A stretch of 10,050 nucleotides of DNA from Porticoccaceae bacterium (GTDB lineage: Bacteria > Pseudomonadota > Gammaproteobacteria > Pseudomonadales > Porticoccaceae). The notes below the pieces were generated by a model that saw only the letters and a list, made by a program, of their open reading frames with translations, was not told the origin of the DNA and searched no databases. The translations under genes and the position numbers were made by a program. Below, piece by piece: positions 1 through 6,767 of this stretch (position 1 is its first letter; each line of letters begins with the position of its first letter). The stretch lies in the NCBI GenBank assembly GCA_023255165.1, contig JALRJD010000256.1, forward strand, positions 1-10,050, in the 5' to 3' direction.

Positions 1-37
1 GACATGAGGAGGTTCAGTGGATTTTTCTTCGGTCACT

Positions 38-90
38 GCGTTCCCTCGGAAAGACGAAGTAGTAGCGCGTTCCCTCGGAATAACGAATCA
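38..90. repeat. Imperfect short direct repeat downstream of der
   Basis: Two copies of a 14-base core, GCGTTCCCTCGGAA, begin at 38 and 67, a 29-base period. With flanks the match is about 20 of 24 bases (38-61 and 67-90). Read on the minus strand each core contains TTCC-GAG-GGAA, a tiny inverted repeat. The style of the minus-strand text (TTCCGAGGGAACGC, then GTGACCGAAGAA) resembles the degenerate intergenic repeats seen dispersed through many bacterial genomes; that likeness is from memory and untested. The rest of 1-141 shows no gene and no clear terminator for der. Confidence 0.55.
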
Positions 91-141
91 AAGAGACCCT
101 TCGGCTAAATTCAAAGCAAAAAGAAGGCAAACCTAACGGTA

Positions 142-1542
142 TTATTTCTTTTTGTCATCCCGACGCTTATTAAACTTCGTCACCGGCTTGCGCTTAAAGG
201 TTGGTTTGTTAACCGCCTTACCCTTGGTGCTGTAAGGGTTCTCGGAAGTCCGATATTCCACCCGCACCGGCGTGCCATGCAAACCCAACTCGCGGCGGAA
301 AATCTTCTCCAGATAGCGCGTATATTGCGCCGGCACCGAATCAGTCTGATTACCGTGAATAATAATGATAGGCGGATTGCGCCCACCGGCATGAGCAAAA
401 CGCAACTTGATGCGACGCCCGTGAACCATCGGCGGCTGATGCTCTTCCACCGCGCCCTCCAAGACCTTGGTCAGACGCGACGCACTCAAGGTATCAGTGG
501 CCGCACGGTAGGCATTTTCGATCGAATCGTAAAGATTGCCGACCCCGGTGCCATGCAGCGCTGAAATAAAATGCACATCGGCAAATTCAGCAAAACGCAG
601 GCGTCGTTTGATATCTTCCTTGATTTTTTCACGCTGCTCCGGATCGAGACCGTCCCATTTATTGATGCCCACAACCAGACCGCGGCCGGCATCGATAACC
701 GATCCCATCAGATGCATATCCTGCTCGACCAAACCCTCTTGAGCATCGACCATCAACACCACCACATTGGCGTCATCGATCGCCTGCAGGGTTTTAACAA
801 TGGAGAACTTTTCAATCGCCAGTTTGATATTTTTGCGTTTGCGAATCCCGGCTGTATCAATCAGCGTGTACTGTTTGCCATGACGCTCATAATCTATATA
901 GACACTGTCTCTGGTTGTGCCGGCCTCATCGTAAACCACCACACGATCTTCACCGAGCAGCCGGTTAACCAGTGTCGATTTACCCACATTGGGGCGACCC
1001 ACGATGCCAATTTTGATGCCGTTATTGCGCTCGTCTTGCTGCTCGACATATTCGGGAAACGGTTCCAGCAGCTCTTCCATCATCGACTTTACGCCGCGAC
1101 CATGGGTGGCGGTGGTTGGAAACATGCCAGAGAAGCCCAGCTGATAAAAATCCGCCAACGCAGCGGCCGGATCAAGACCGTCGATTTTGTTGGCCACCAG
1201 ATAAACTGTGCGATTTTTCTGACGCAGCTTTTCAGCGATCATATAGTCGGCGGCGATAATCCCCGAGCGACAGTCAACGATAAACAAAACAATATCGGCT
1301 TCATCCATCGCCAACAGCGATTGCTCTGCCATACCAGCGTCAATGCCCTCTTCCTCACCGCTGATGCCACCCGTATCGATCACCATAAAGCGGCGGCCAT
1401 ACATCTCGCCTTCGCCATATTTGCGGTCGCGAGTCAGGCCGGAATAGTTGGCCACCAGCGCGTCGCGGCTGCGAGTGAGTCGATTAAAGAGGGTGGATTT
1501 GCCCACATTGGGACGCCCGACAAGGGCTATAACAGGAATCAT
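142..1542 (-). CDS. der: Ribosome-assembly GTPase Der (EngA)
   Basis: This is a cytoplasmic GTPase with two tandem G domains, needed for maturation of the 50S ribosomal subunit. At 466 residues it has the usual family length. G domain 1 shows the P-loop GRPNVGKST at residues 9-17, DTGG at 56-59 and NKID at 118-121. G domain 2 repeats the pattern with GRPNVGKST at 182-190, DTAG at 229-232, NKWD at 294-297 and SALHG at 327-331. A KH-like RNA-binding domain follows from about 355 to 440, then a lysine/arginine-rich tail ending RRDDKKK. The ATG is chosen because the protein begins MIPVIALVGRPN, matching the E. coli Der N-terminus as I recall it. The start has no visible Shine-Dalgarno sequence: the nine preceding bases are TTTTATTCC, abutting a hairpin. 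It is last in the cluster, 61 bases after bamB. Identification is essentially certain. Confidence 0.98.
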   Translation of the reverse strand: MIPVIALVGRPNVGKSTLFNRLTRSRDALVANYSGLTRDRKYGEGEMYGRRFMVIDTGGISGEEEGIDAGMAEQSLLAMDEADIVLFIVDCRSGIIAADYMIAEKLRQKNRTVYLVANKIDGLDPAAALADFYQLGFSGMFPTTATHGRGVKSMMEELLEPFPEYVEQQDERNNGIKIGIVGRPNVGKSTLVNRLLGEDRVVVYDEAGTTRDSVYIDYERHGKQYTLIDTAGIRKRKNIKLAIEKFSIVKTLQAIDDANVVVLMVDAQEGLVEQDMHLMGSVIDAGRGLVVGINKWDGLDPEQREKIKEDIKRRLRFAEFADVHFISALHGTGVGNLYDSIENAYRAATDTLSASRLTKVLEGAVEEHQPPMVHGRRIKLRFAHAGGRNPPIIIIHGNQTDSVPAQYTRYLEKIFRRELGLHGTPVRVEYRTSENPYSTKGKAVNKPTFKRKPVTKFNKRRDDKKK

Positions 1543-1545
1543 GGA

Positions 1546-1578
1546 ATAAAAAATGCCGCAGGTTTTAAGTGCGGCATT
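1546..1578 (-). terminator. Intrinsic terminator-like hairpin between bamB and der
   Basis: On the minus strand a perfect 9-base stem AATGCCGCA/TGCGGCATT (1578-1570 and 1560-1552) encloses a 9-base loop. It is followed by a T-rich tract; counting the last two stem bases, six T precede A. It starts 26 bases after the bamB stop and its stem ends only nine bases before the der ATG. It looks like an intrinsic terminator for the upstream operon, or an attenuator for der. On the plus strand there is no T-tract after the stem, so action is expected on leftward transcription only. Confidence 0.72.
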
Positions 1579-1581
1579 CTA
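1576..1581 (-). promoter_or_regulatory. Possible -10 box for der overlapping the terminator stem
   Basis: The minus strand reads TAGAAT at 1581-1576, five of six matches to the sigma-70 -10 consensus, and overlaps the upstream arm of the hairpin. A transcript starting seven bases downstream, near the A at 1570, would have a 28-base leader lacking most of the hairpin's 5' arm. No convincing -35 is present: the hexamer at 17-base spacing is GCGATT. An alternative -10, TATTAT, lies upstream near 1595-1600. This is a weak, positional argument. Confidence 0.3.
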
Positions 1582-1603
1582 CTGTAGTTGCGGATAATAA
1601 TCG

Positions 1604-2749
1604 CTATTGAATTTTGTAGGCGCTCAGCGATCCGCCATTGGATTGCACAATCAAACTGTCGCCAATCGACAGCATCGGTGCGGAGACGCCACTGCCATCG
1701 ACCTTGGTGCGTGCCACAAAATGGCCATCTTCCAGATCGAGCACATGCAGAAAACCTTCAGCATCCGCCACGGCGATAAAGTCCCCCAGTTTAGCTGGCG
1801 CGGTGAGGCGACGCAGAAACAGCTGATCGTTGCTCCAGATTACCTGACCACTGCCCGAGCGAAAGGCACGAACGGTGCTGTCCGCTTCACTGACATAAAC
1901 CTGGCCGCGACTAAAGGCCGGAGAGCTGTGCGAGGAGCTGTCCTGAAACCACAGCGCTCTGCCGGTTCCCCGTGACAGTGCGCCGAGGCGGCCCTGATAG
2001 CTGACCGCATAAACCACGTCGTCAACCAACAGCGCATCGCCATCGATATCGACCATGCGTTCGAGGTCGGTGCGCCCTTTTGGCAGCGCCAGACGCGACT
2101 CCCAAATCAGTGAACCATTCTCAGGGTTAAAGGCAATCAGCTTGCCAGAATCAAAACCGGTCAACACCATACGGTCGGTAACCAGCGGTGAGCTGGTGCC
2201 GCGCACTGTCAACAGCGGTGCGTCGTCTTCGTGCTGCCACAGGGCTTCGCCAGTGCTGGCATCAAAGACAAACAGTTTGTTGTCGATAGTCTGGGCCGCG
2301 ACAATCTTGCCGTTGCCTTGGGGGCTGGCCAGCACTTCAGAGCTAACATCGGCGCTCCATTCCACGGAGCCATCTGTGGCGCTCAACGCGTATACCTGGC
2401 CTTCACTGCTGGCAACCAGCACCTGACCTGCGGCATAACCGACACCGCCAGAGAGTGATACATCGAGCTCTTTGCTCCAGAGTCGCTTGCCGGAGTCGAG
2501 TGCAAATGCGCTGACTTTGCCTTCGTGGTCAGCGGCAAACACGCTGTCACTGCTGGCTGCCGGGCGCAGACTGTTCCAGAATTTTTGGTTACCGCCACCA
2601 ACCTTGGTCGACCACTGTTTTTTGATCGTCGCCTGCTGCTGGAATTTAACCAGTTCCGCGGGCTTGATCTCGGCCTCGTCGTCACCGCCAAACCAGCTAC
2701 AGCCGGAAATCAGCAACGCGCAGAGCAGTAAATTAATTTTTTTCATCAT
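1604..2749 (-). CDS. bamB: Outer-membrane assembly lipoprotein BamB
   Basis: BamB is a lipoprotein of the Bam complex, which inserts beta-barrel proteins into the outer membrane; it binds BamA from the periplasmic side. The 381 residues begin with a lipoprotein signal: MMKK, a hydrophobic run, and lipobox ISGC with Cys17 as the lipidated residue. The next residue is Ser, which favours outer-membrane sorting. The remainder is a beta-propeller with PQQ-type blade endings at about 85-91 (DSGKRLW), 125-131 (DGSVEW), 165-171 (STGEALW), 210-216, 261-267 and 300-305. The stretch around 180-190 (LTVRGTSSPLV) corresponds to the conserved LRG/SP loop of the family. The ATG overlaps the yfgM stop as ATGA, with AGGA six bases upstream, so translational coupling is likely. 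The second methionine is a possible alternative start. Confidence 0.96.
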   Translation of the reverse strand: MMKKINLLLCALLISGCSWFGGDDEAEIKPAELVKFQQQATIKKQWSTKVGGGNQKFWNSLRPAASSDSVFAADHEGKVSAFALDSGKRLWSKELDVSLSGGVGYAAGQVLVASSEGQVYALSATDGSVEWSADVSSEVLASPQGNGKIVAAQTIDNKLFVFDASTGEALWQHEDDAPLLTVRGTSSPLVTDRMVLTGFDSGKLIAFNPENGSLIWESRLALPKGRTDLERMVDIDGDALLVDDVVYAVSYQGRLGALSRGTGRALWFQDSSSHSSPAFSRGQVYVSEADSTVRAFRSGSGQVIWSNDQLFLRRLTAPAKLGDFIAVADAEGFLHVLDLEDGHFVARTKVDGSGVSAPMLSIGDSLIVQSNGGSLSAYKIQ

Positions 2750-3462
2750 GCGTCTTCCTGTTGCGCAGGCTGTTGTTCAGCCTCTTCAGGCTGCTCGGTA
2801 ATGACTGGCTGAACCTGACTGATCTTGAGCTGCAGCAGCGCCCGCGCAGAGCTGTCTTCCGCGGCGACGCCCACCAGTGCCGCCTGATAGGCGGTGTAGG
2901 CCGCCGCGCTGTTGCCCTGTTGCAGATAGAAATCGCCTTTGGCTTCATCGTAAGCCGACTTCATGGCGCCCACATCCACACCCTGAACCAGCTGCAGAGC
3001 ACTATCCAGATTGCCGCGAGCAGCTTCAACCCGGGCCAGACGCAAACGCGCTATATTTTGATCGACTTCGGCATCGCTGTTGTCCAGAGCCCACTGCAGC
3101 TCGCTGACAGCGGCATCCAGATCGTCATTTTCAACTGCCAGCTTGGCTTTGATCAGCGCCGCATAAAAGGCGTATTGAGAACTGCTGTACTCTGACTTAA
3201 GGCTGTCGGCCAGGCGATTGATATCCGCCTGTTTGCCCGCCGCCAGTTTGTCGCCAGGTCGAAGCGCAGACATATTGTCGAGCATATCCTGATAGACCAG
3301 TGATGCCGCTGCTGCCTGCTCGTCGACATGCTGAGTCCAGCCCTGCCAGCCGAAATAGCCACCGACAATCAACACAATCGCCACAATGGTCTGTTTGCCA
3401 TTGTCATCCCACCAGCGCTTAAGAGCTTCGATTTGCTCTTCTTCAGTAATATGGTCTGCCAC
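2746..3462 (-). CDS. yfgM: YfgM-family membrane-anchored TPR-like protein (SecYEG/PpiD partner)
   Basis: In E. coli, YfgM is an inner-membrane protein with a periplasmic TPR-like domain that associates with the SecYEG translocon and the chaperone PpiD. This 238-residue protein shows the family layout. A charged cytoplasmic N-terminus (1-22, EEEQIEALKRWWDDNGKQ) precedes one transmembrane segment at about 24-42 (TIVAIVLIVGGYFGWQGW). A helical TPR_21-type repeat region runs to about 217, and the tail is Glu/Gln-rich. The start codon is GTG (3462-3460), supported by TGAGGA six bases upstream; that Shine-Dalgarno overlaps the hisS stop. It lies nine bases after hisS and overlaps bamB by four. The assignment rests on topology, the conserved WW..NGKQ motif and gene order. 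Enzymatic activity is not expected. Confidence 0.92.
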   Translation of the reverse strand: MADHITEEEQIEALKRWWDDNGKQTIVAIVLIVGGYFGWQGWTQHVDEQAAAASLVYQDMLDNMSALRPGDKLAAGKQADINRLADSLKSEYSSSQYAFYAALIKAKLAVENDDLDAAVSELQWALDNSDAEVDQNIARLRLARVEAARGNLDSALQLVQGVDVGAMKSAYDEAKGDFYLQQGNSAAAYTAYQAALVGVAAEDSSARALLQLKISQVQPVITEQPEEAEQQPAQQEDA

Positions 3463-3471
3463 AGAGGTTCC

Positions 3472-4749
3472 TCAATCAGTCTTTATTAATGTGTTTAGCA
3501 GGCTGCCCAATTGGTCTTGGTCAACCGTTTCCTGGGGGCGGTCCTGTCGCAGAAACTTCACCCCAACCTTATTGGTTGCCGCTTCATCTTCGCCCAGTAT
3601 CAAAGCGACCACGGCGCCGCTTTTATCGGCTTTTTTCATTTGCGACTTAAAGCTGCCGCCGCCGCAGTTGGTCTGTAAGCGGATGGTGGGACAGTCGCTG
3701 CGCAGCGCTTCGCCCAACACCAGTGCCTGGTTGTCGACATCGCCCACGGCCACCAGATAGACATCCACAGTTTGGCCGACACTATCCGGCACTACGTCCA
3801 GCTCGTCAAGCAACAGCACCAGTCTTTCTACGCCCATGGCAAAGCCGACGCCGGGACAAGGTTTGCCACCAAGCTGCTCGACCAGACCGTCGTAGCGGCC
3901 ACCGGCGCAGACTGTGCCCTGGGCACCGAGACTGCTGGTGACCCATTCAAATACGGTTTTCGAATAGTAGTCGAGACCACGCACCAGCCGTGGATTGATC
4001 TGATAGCTAATTCCTGCGGCATCGAGCATGCTGCGCAGTTGCCGAAAATGCTGGCGGGATTCGCTGTCGATAAAATCGTCCAGGCTCGGGGCGCCGTTTA
4101 ACAGAGCCTGAGTGTCGGCATTTTTGCTGTCGAGAATACGCATCGGATTGGAGTGCAGTCGACGCTGACTGTCTTCGTCGAGCTGTTCCTGGCGGGCACT
4201 GAGGTAGTCCACCAGCGCTGCGCGATAGTTGGCGCGATCGGCAGCGGTGCCGAGCGAGTTAATCTGCAAGGTCACAGCATGATCAATTTTTAATGCCTTC
4301 CACAGTCGCGCGGTCAACACCAGTAACTCGGCATCAATATCCGGCCCGTTTAAACCAAAAGCCTCAACGCCAACCTGATGAAACTGACGCAGGCGGCCTT
4401 TTTGCGGACGCTCGTGGCGGAACATTGGCCCGCTATACCAGAGCCGTTGAATCTGATTGTGCAGCAGACCATTCTGATTGCAGGCGCGCACGCAGCTGGC
4501 GGTGCCTTCCGGGCGCAATGTCAGACTATCACCATTGCGATCTTCGAATGTGTACATCTCTTTTTCGACAATGTCGGTCACTTCGCCGATCGAGCGCTTA
4601 AATAGTTCGGTCTGTTCAAGAATCGGAAACCGTATTTCGTTGTAGCCATAGCGCGCCAGCACGTCGGCGATCACTCTTTCGAGATACTGCCAGGTAGCTG
4701 ACTGATCGGGAAGCAGGTCGTTCATCCCGCGAATGGATTGAATTTTCAT
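3472..4749 (-). CDS. hisS: Histidyl-tRNA synthetase
   Basis: This class II aminoacyl-tRNA synthetase charges tRNA-His with histidine in the cytoplasm; it is homodimeric. At 425 residues it has full length. The N-terminus MKIQSIRGMNDLLP is typical. Motif 2 is FRHERPQKGRLRQFHQ at 110-125. The histidine-specific motif LVRGLDYYSKTVFE lies at 255-268 and AGGRYDGL at 282-289. Motif 3 is GVGFAMGVERL at 300-310. The C-terminal anticodon-binding domain runs from about 328 to 425. A weak AAGAG lies about eight bases before the ATG. It sits 35 bases downstream of ispG and nine bases upstream of yfgM, so cotranscription is likely. Nothing unusual is seen. Confidence 0.98.
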   Translation of the reverse strand: MKIQSIRGMNDLLPDQSATWQYLERVIADVLARYGYNEIRFPILEQTELFKRSIGEVTDIVEKEMYTFEDRNGDSLTLRPEGTASCVRACNQNGLLHNQIQRLWYSGPMFRHERPQKGRLRQFHQVGVEAFGLNGPDIDAELLVLTARLWKALKIDHAVTLQINSLGTAADRANYRAALVDYLSARQEQLDEDSQRRLHSNPMRILDSKNADTQALLNGAPSLDDFIDSESRQHFRQLRSMLDAAGISYQINPRLVRGLDYYSKTVFEWVTSSLGAQGTVCAGGRYDGLVEQLGGKPCPGVGFAMGVERLVLLLDELDVVPDSVGQTVDVYLVAVGDVDNQALVLGEALRSDCPTIRLQTNCGGGSFKSQMKKADKSGAVVALILGEDEAATNKVGVKFLRQDRPQETVDQDQLGSLLNTLIKTD

Positions 4750-4784
4750 ACAGCGCTCTTGGTTTTCACATCAAATTTAAAGAG

Positions 4785-5909
4785 TTAGCCGCGAGCGATT
4801 ATCTGCTCGGCGTCGAGTGCCATCTGCGCTTCTTTGGCGGCAGCCTTGGCACGAATTTTTGCTTCCAGTTGATCGACCAGATTGTCATTGCCAATCTTGT
4901 GGTCCGGTACACCGTCGAGATAGACCAGATTGGCTGGCGTGCCACCGGTAAGACCGAAGTCGGACTCTTTGGCCTCGCCCGGACCATTGACGATGCAACC
5001 GATAATCGACACATCCATGGGCACCGAAATATCCTCCAGCCGCGATTCCAATTCATTGACGGTGGCGATGACGTCAAAGTTTTGCCGCGAGCAGCTCGGG
5101 CAGGCAATAAAGTTAATGCCTTTGCTACGCAGACGCAGGCTGCGCAACATATCCCAGGCCACTTTCGCCTCTTCCGCCGGATCCGCCGCCAGCGAGATAC
5201 GCACTGTGTCGCCAATGCCATCGAGCAGCAGCGCACCGAGACCAATCGCTGATTTTACGGTTCCCGAACGCAGGCCACCAGCTTCGGTAATGCCCAGGTG
5301 CAGCGGTTGTTCGATACGGGTTGCCAGGTCGCGATAGGCGGCCACGGCCATAAAAATATCCGAGGCTTTGACGCTGACTTTAAAATTCTGGAAGTCGTAT
5401 TTGTCGAGCAGCTCGACATTGCGCATCGCCGACTCAACCATAGCTTCGGCTGTCGGCTCGCTGTATTTGCGCAGCAGATCCTTGCCCAGTGAACCGGCGT
5501 TGACGCCAATGCGAATCGGGATATCGAGGTCCCGGGCCTTGGCAATCACTTCACGCAGACGGCTTTCGCGGGAAATATTGCCCGGGTTGATGCGCAGGCA
5601 GTCGACACCCAGGTCGGCTACACGCAGGGCGATATTGTGATCAAAGTGGATATCGGCAACCAGCGGCACGCTGACCAGTTTGCGAATTTCGCCAAAGGCT
5701 TCCGCCTCTGCCATTGACGGCACCGAGACACGCACAATATCGGCGCCGGCAGCCTGAATGCGCTTGATCTGCGCAACGGTTGCGGCAACGTCAGCAGTGC
5801 TGGTATTGGTCATGCTCTGCACAGAGATTGGCGCATCGCCGCCAACTGCAACATCGCCAACCATAATCTGTCGCGACTTGCGTCGCACTATAGGTGTGCC
5901 ACTAAACAT
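4785..5909 (-). CDS. ispG: 4-hydroxy-3-methylbut-2-enyl diphosphate synthase IspG
   Basis: IspG carries out the penultimate step of the non-mevalonate (MEP) isoprenoid pathway, reductively converting methylerythritol cyclodiphosphate to HMBPP with a [4Fe-4S] cluster. The 374-residue protein is full length. The N-terminal TIM-barrel domain contains RRKSRQIMVGDV, VQSMTNT (30-36) and LRINPGNI (105-112). The C-terminal iron-sulfur domain contains ACPSC with Cys270 and Cys273, and IIGCIVNGPGEAKESDFG with Cys305 and Glu312, the expected cluster ligands. The ATG is 21 bases after the pilF stop; only a weak AAGAG precedes it. In most relatives rodZ lies between pilF and ispG, but not here. Function is certain. 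Confidence 0.98.
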   Translation of the reverse strand: MFSGTPIVRRKSRQIMVGDVAVGGDAPISVQSMTNTSTADVAATVAQIKRIQAAGADIVRVSVPSMAEAEAFGEIRKLVSVPLVADIHFDHNIALRVADLGVDCLRINPGNISRESRLREVIAKARDLDIPIRIGVNAGSLGKDLLRKYSEPTAEAMVESAMRNVELLDKYDFQNFKVSVKASDIFMAVAAYRDLATRIEQPLHLGITEAGGLRSGTVKSAIGLGALLLDGIGDTVRISLAADPAEEAKVAWDMLRSLRLRSKGINFIACPSCSRQNFDVIATVNELESRLEDISVPMDVSIIGCIVNGPGEAKESDFGLTGGTPANLVYLDGVPDHKIGNDNLVDQLEAKIRAKAAAKEAQMALDAEQIIARG

Positions 5910-5930
5910 TTAATCTCTTACTCACGTTAG

Positions 5931-6710
5931 CTATCTTTTTAACCACGCCTGATATTCCAGGTTCTCTTTTGAGTAGGGAAACAAATTTTTTAATTTCAGC
6001 CCTTCACTGGCGGCGTTATCTCTGTTGCCAAAACGCTCTTCCACTCGCACCGACAGCCACAGACTCTGGGCGGTGGGTTGGCTCAGCTGCCTGAATCGGT
6101 CCAGCGCCATCTTGCTCAGCGGATAGTTTTTCTGCTGAAAATAAATTTCAGCCGCTTCCAGATAGGGTTCCGCAAATCCGGATGCCAGCTGCGTCGCTTT
6201 CTCAAATGAGCGCAGCGCCATCTCGGTGTCGCCAAGGCGAATACAACTCAAACCGAGGATGTAAAATGCCTGGGCGCGACGTTCGTAACCCAGATCCTCT
6301 GTCACCTTTTGCATCTGCTCGCGAGCTTCCTGCATGCGTCCGCGATTAAACAGAAAAGCAGCAAAATTATAACGCGCCAGCGTGTAGTTTTTATCTTCTT
6401 TCAGCGCTTTATGGTAGTGCTGCTCAGCGAGTTCGTATTCATGTTCCGACTGGTATAACAGTGCGTATCCATTGTAGAGCTCGGCGGAACGCGGTTTAAA
6501 CTCACTGGCTTTTTCCAAATGTACCCGGGCCAAATCACGGTTTTTTGAGGAAATATAATTTAGTGCCAGTTTTATATGTTGCCGGTAGGCCTCATCCGGA
6601 TTTGCCCCACCGCTGCCGCTTGAAACACAGCCCGCGATGGCCAGCACCGCAATCAATAAAAATAGTGTCGCGGCGGCTTTTTTAAACCTGTCTGTTGCAC
6701 CTGTCTCCAT
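5931..6710 (-). CDS. pilF: Type IV pilus pilotin lipoprotein PilF (PilW-like)
   Basis: PilF is an outer-membrane lipoprotein that localises and helps multimerise the PilQ secretin of type IV pili in Pseudomonas. The 259 residues begin with a charged N-region (METGATDRFKK), a hydrophobic segment (12-26) and lipobox IAGC with Cys28 lipidated. The residue after Cys is Val, compatible with outer-membrane sorting. From about 40 to 215 the protein is a run of tetratricopeptide helices, for example AELYNGYALLYQ, ARYNFAAFLFNRGR and AFYILGLSCIRLGD. The tail LFPYSKENLEYQAWLKR resembles the PilF family end. A strong AAGGAG lies eight bases before the ATG. Placement between rlmN and ispG matches the Pseudomonas order. 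A general TPR lipoprotein is the alternative, but context makes PilF much more likely. It implies pilus genes elsewhere in this genome. Confidence 0.92.
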   Translation of the reverse strand: METGATDRFKKAAATLFLLIAVLAIAGCVSSGSGGANPDEAYRQHIKLALNYISSKNRDLARVHLEKASEFKPRSAELYNGYALLYQSEHEYELAEQHYHKALKEDKNYTLARYNFAAFLFNRGRMQEAREQMQKVTEDLGYERRAQAFYILGLSCIRLGDTEMALRSFEKATQLASGFAEPYLEAAEIYFQQKNYPLSKMALDRFRQLSQPTAQSLWLSVRVEERFGNRDNAASEGLKLKNLFPYSKENLEYQAWLKR

Positions 6711-6767
6711 GCTTCACGCTCCTTGTTTTCGCTCGTTTGCTATAACCTGTAGCCTAGGGCCAAAAAC

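Noticed and set aside
571..1587. Long plus-strand open frame of 338 codons opposite der
   Set aside because: It lies almost wholly antisense to der, whose two G domains are unmistakable; its translation shows no recognisable domain, and it would have to overlap the der start and terminator.
1607..1975. Plus-strand open frame opposite bamB
   Set aside because: It is a shadow of the bamB coding strand with no domain and no ribosome site of note.
3464..3473. GAGG-AA-CCTC palindrome over the yfgM ribosome site
   Set aside because: Four pairs around a two-base loop cannot form a stable hairpin; it is a chance feature of the Shine-Dalgarno.
4750..4784. Possible regulatory element between ispG and hisS
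   Set aside because: Only a five-base CTCTT/AAGAG match with a 19-base loop is seen; no promoter or terminator is supported.
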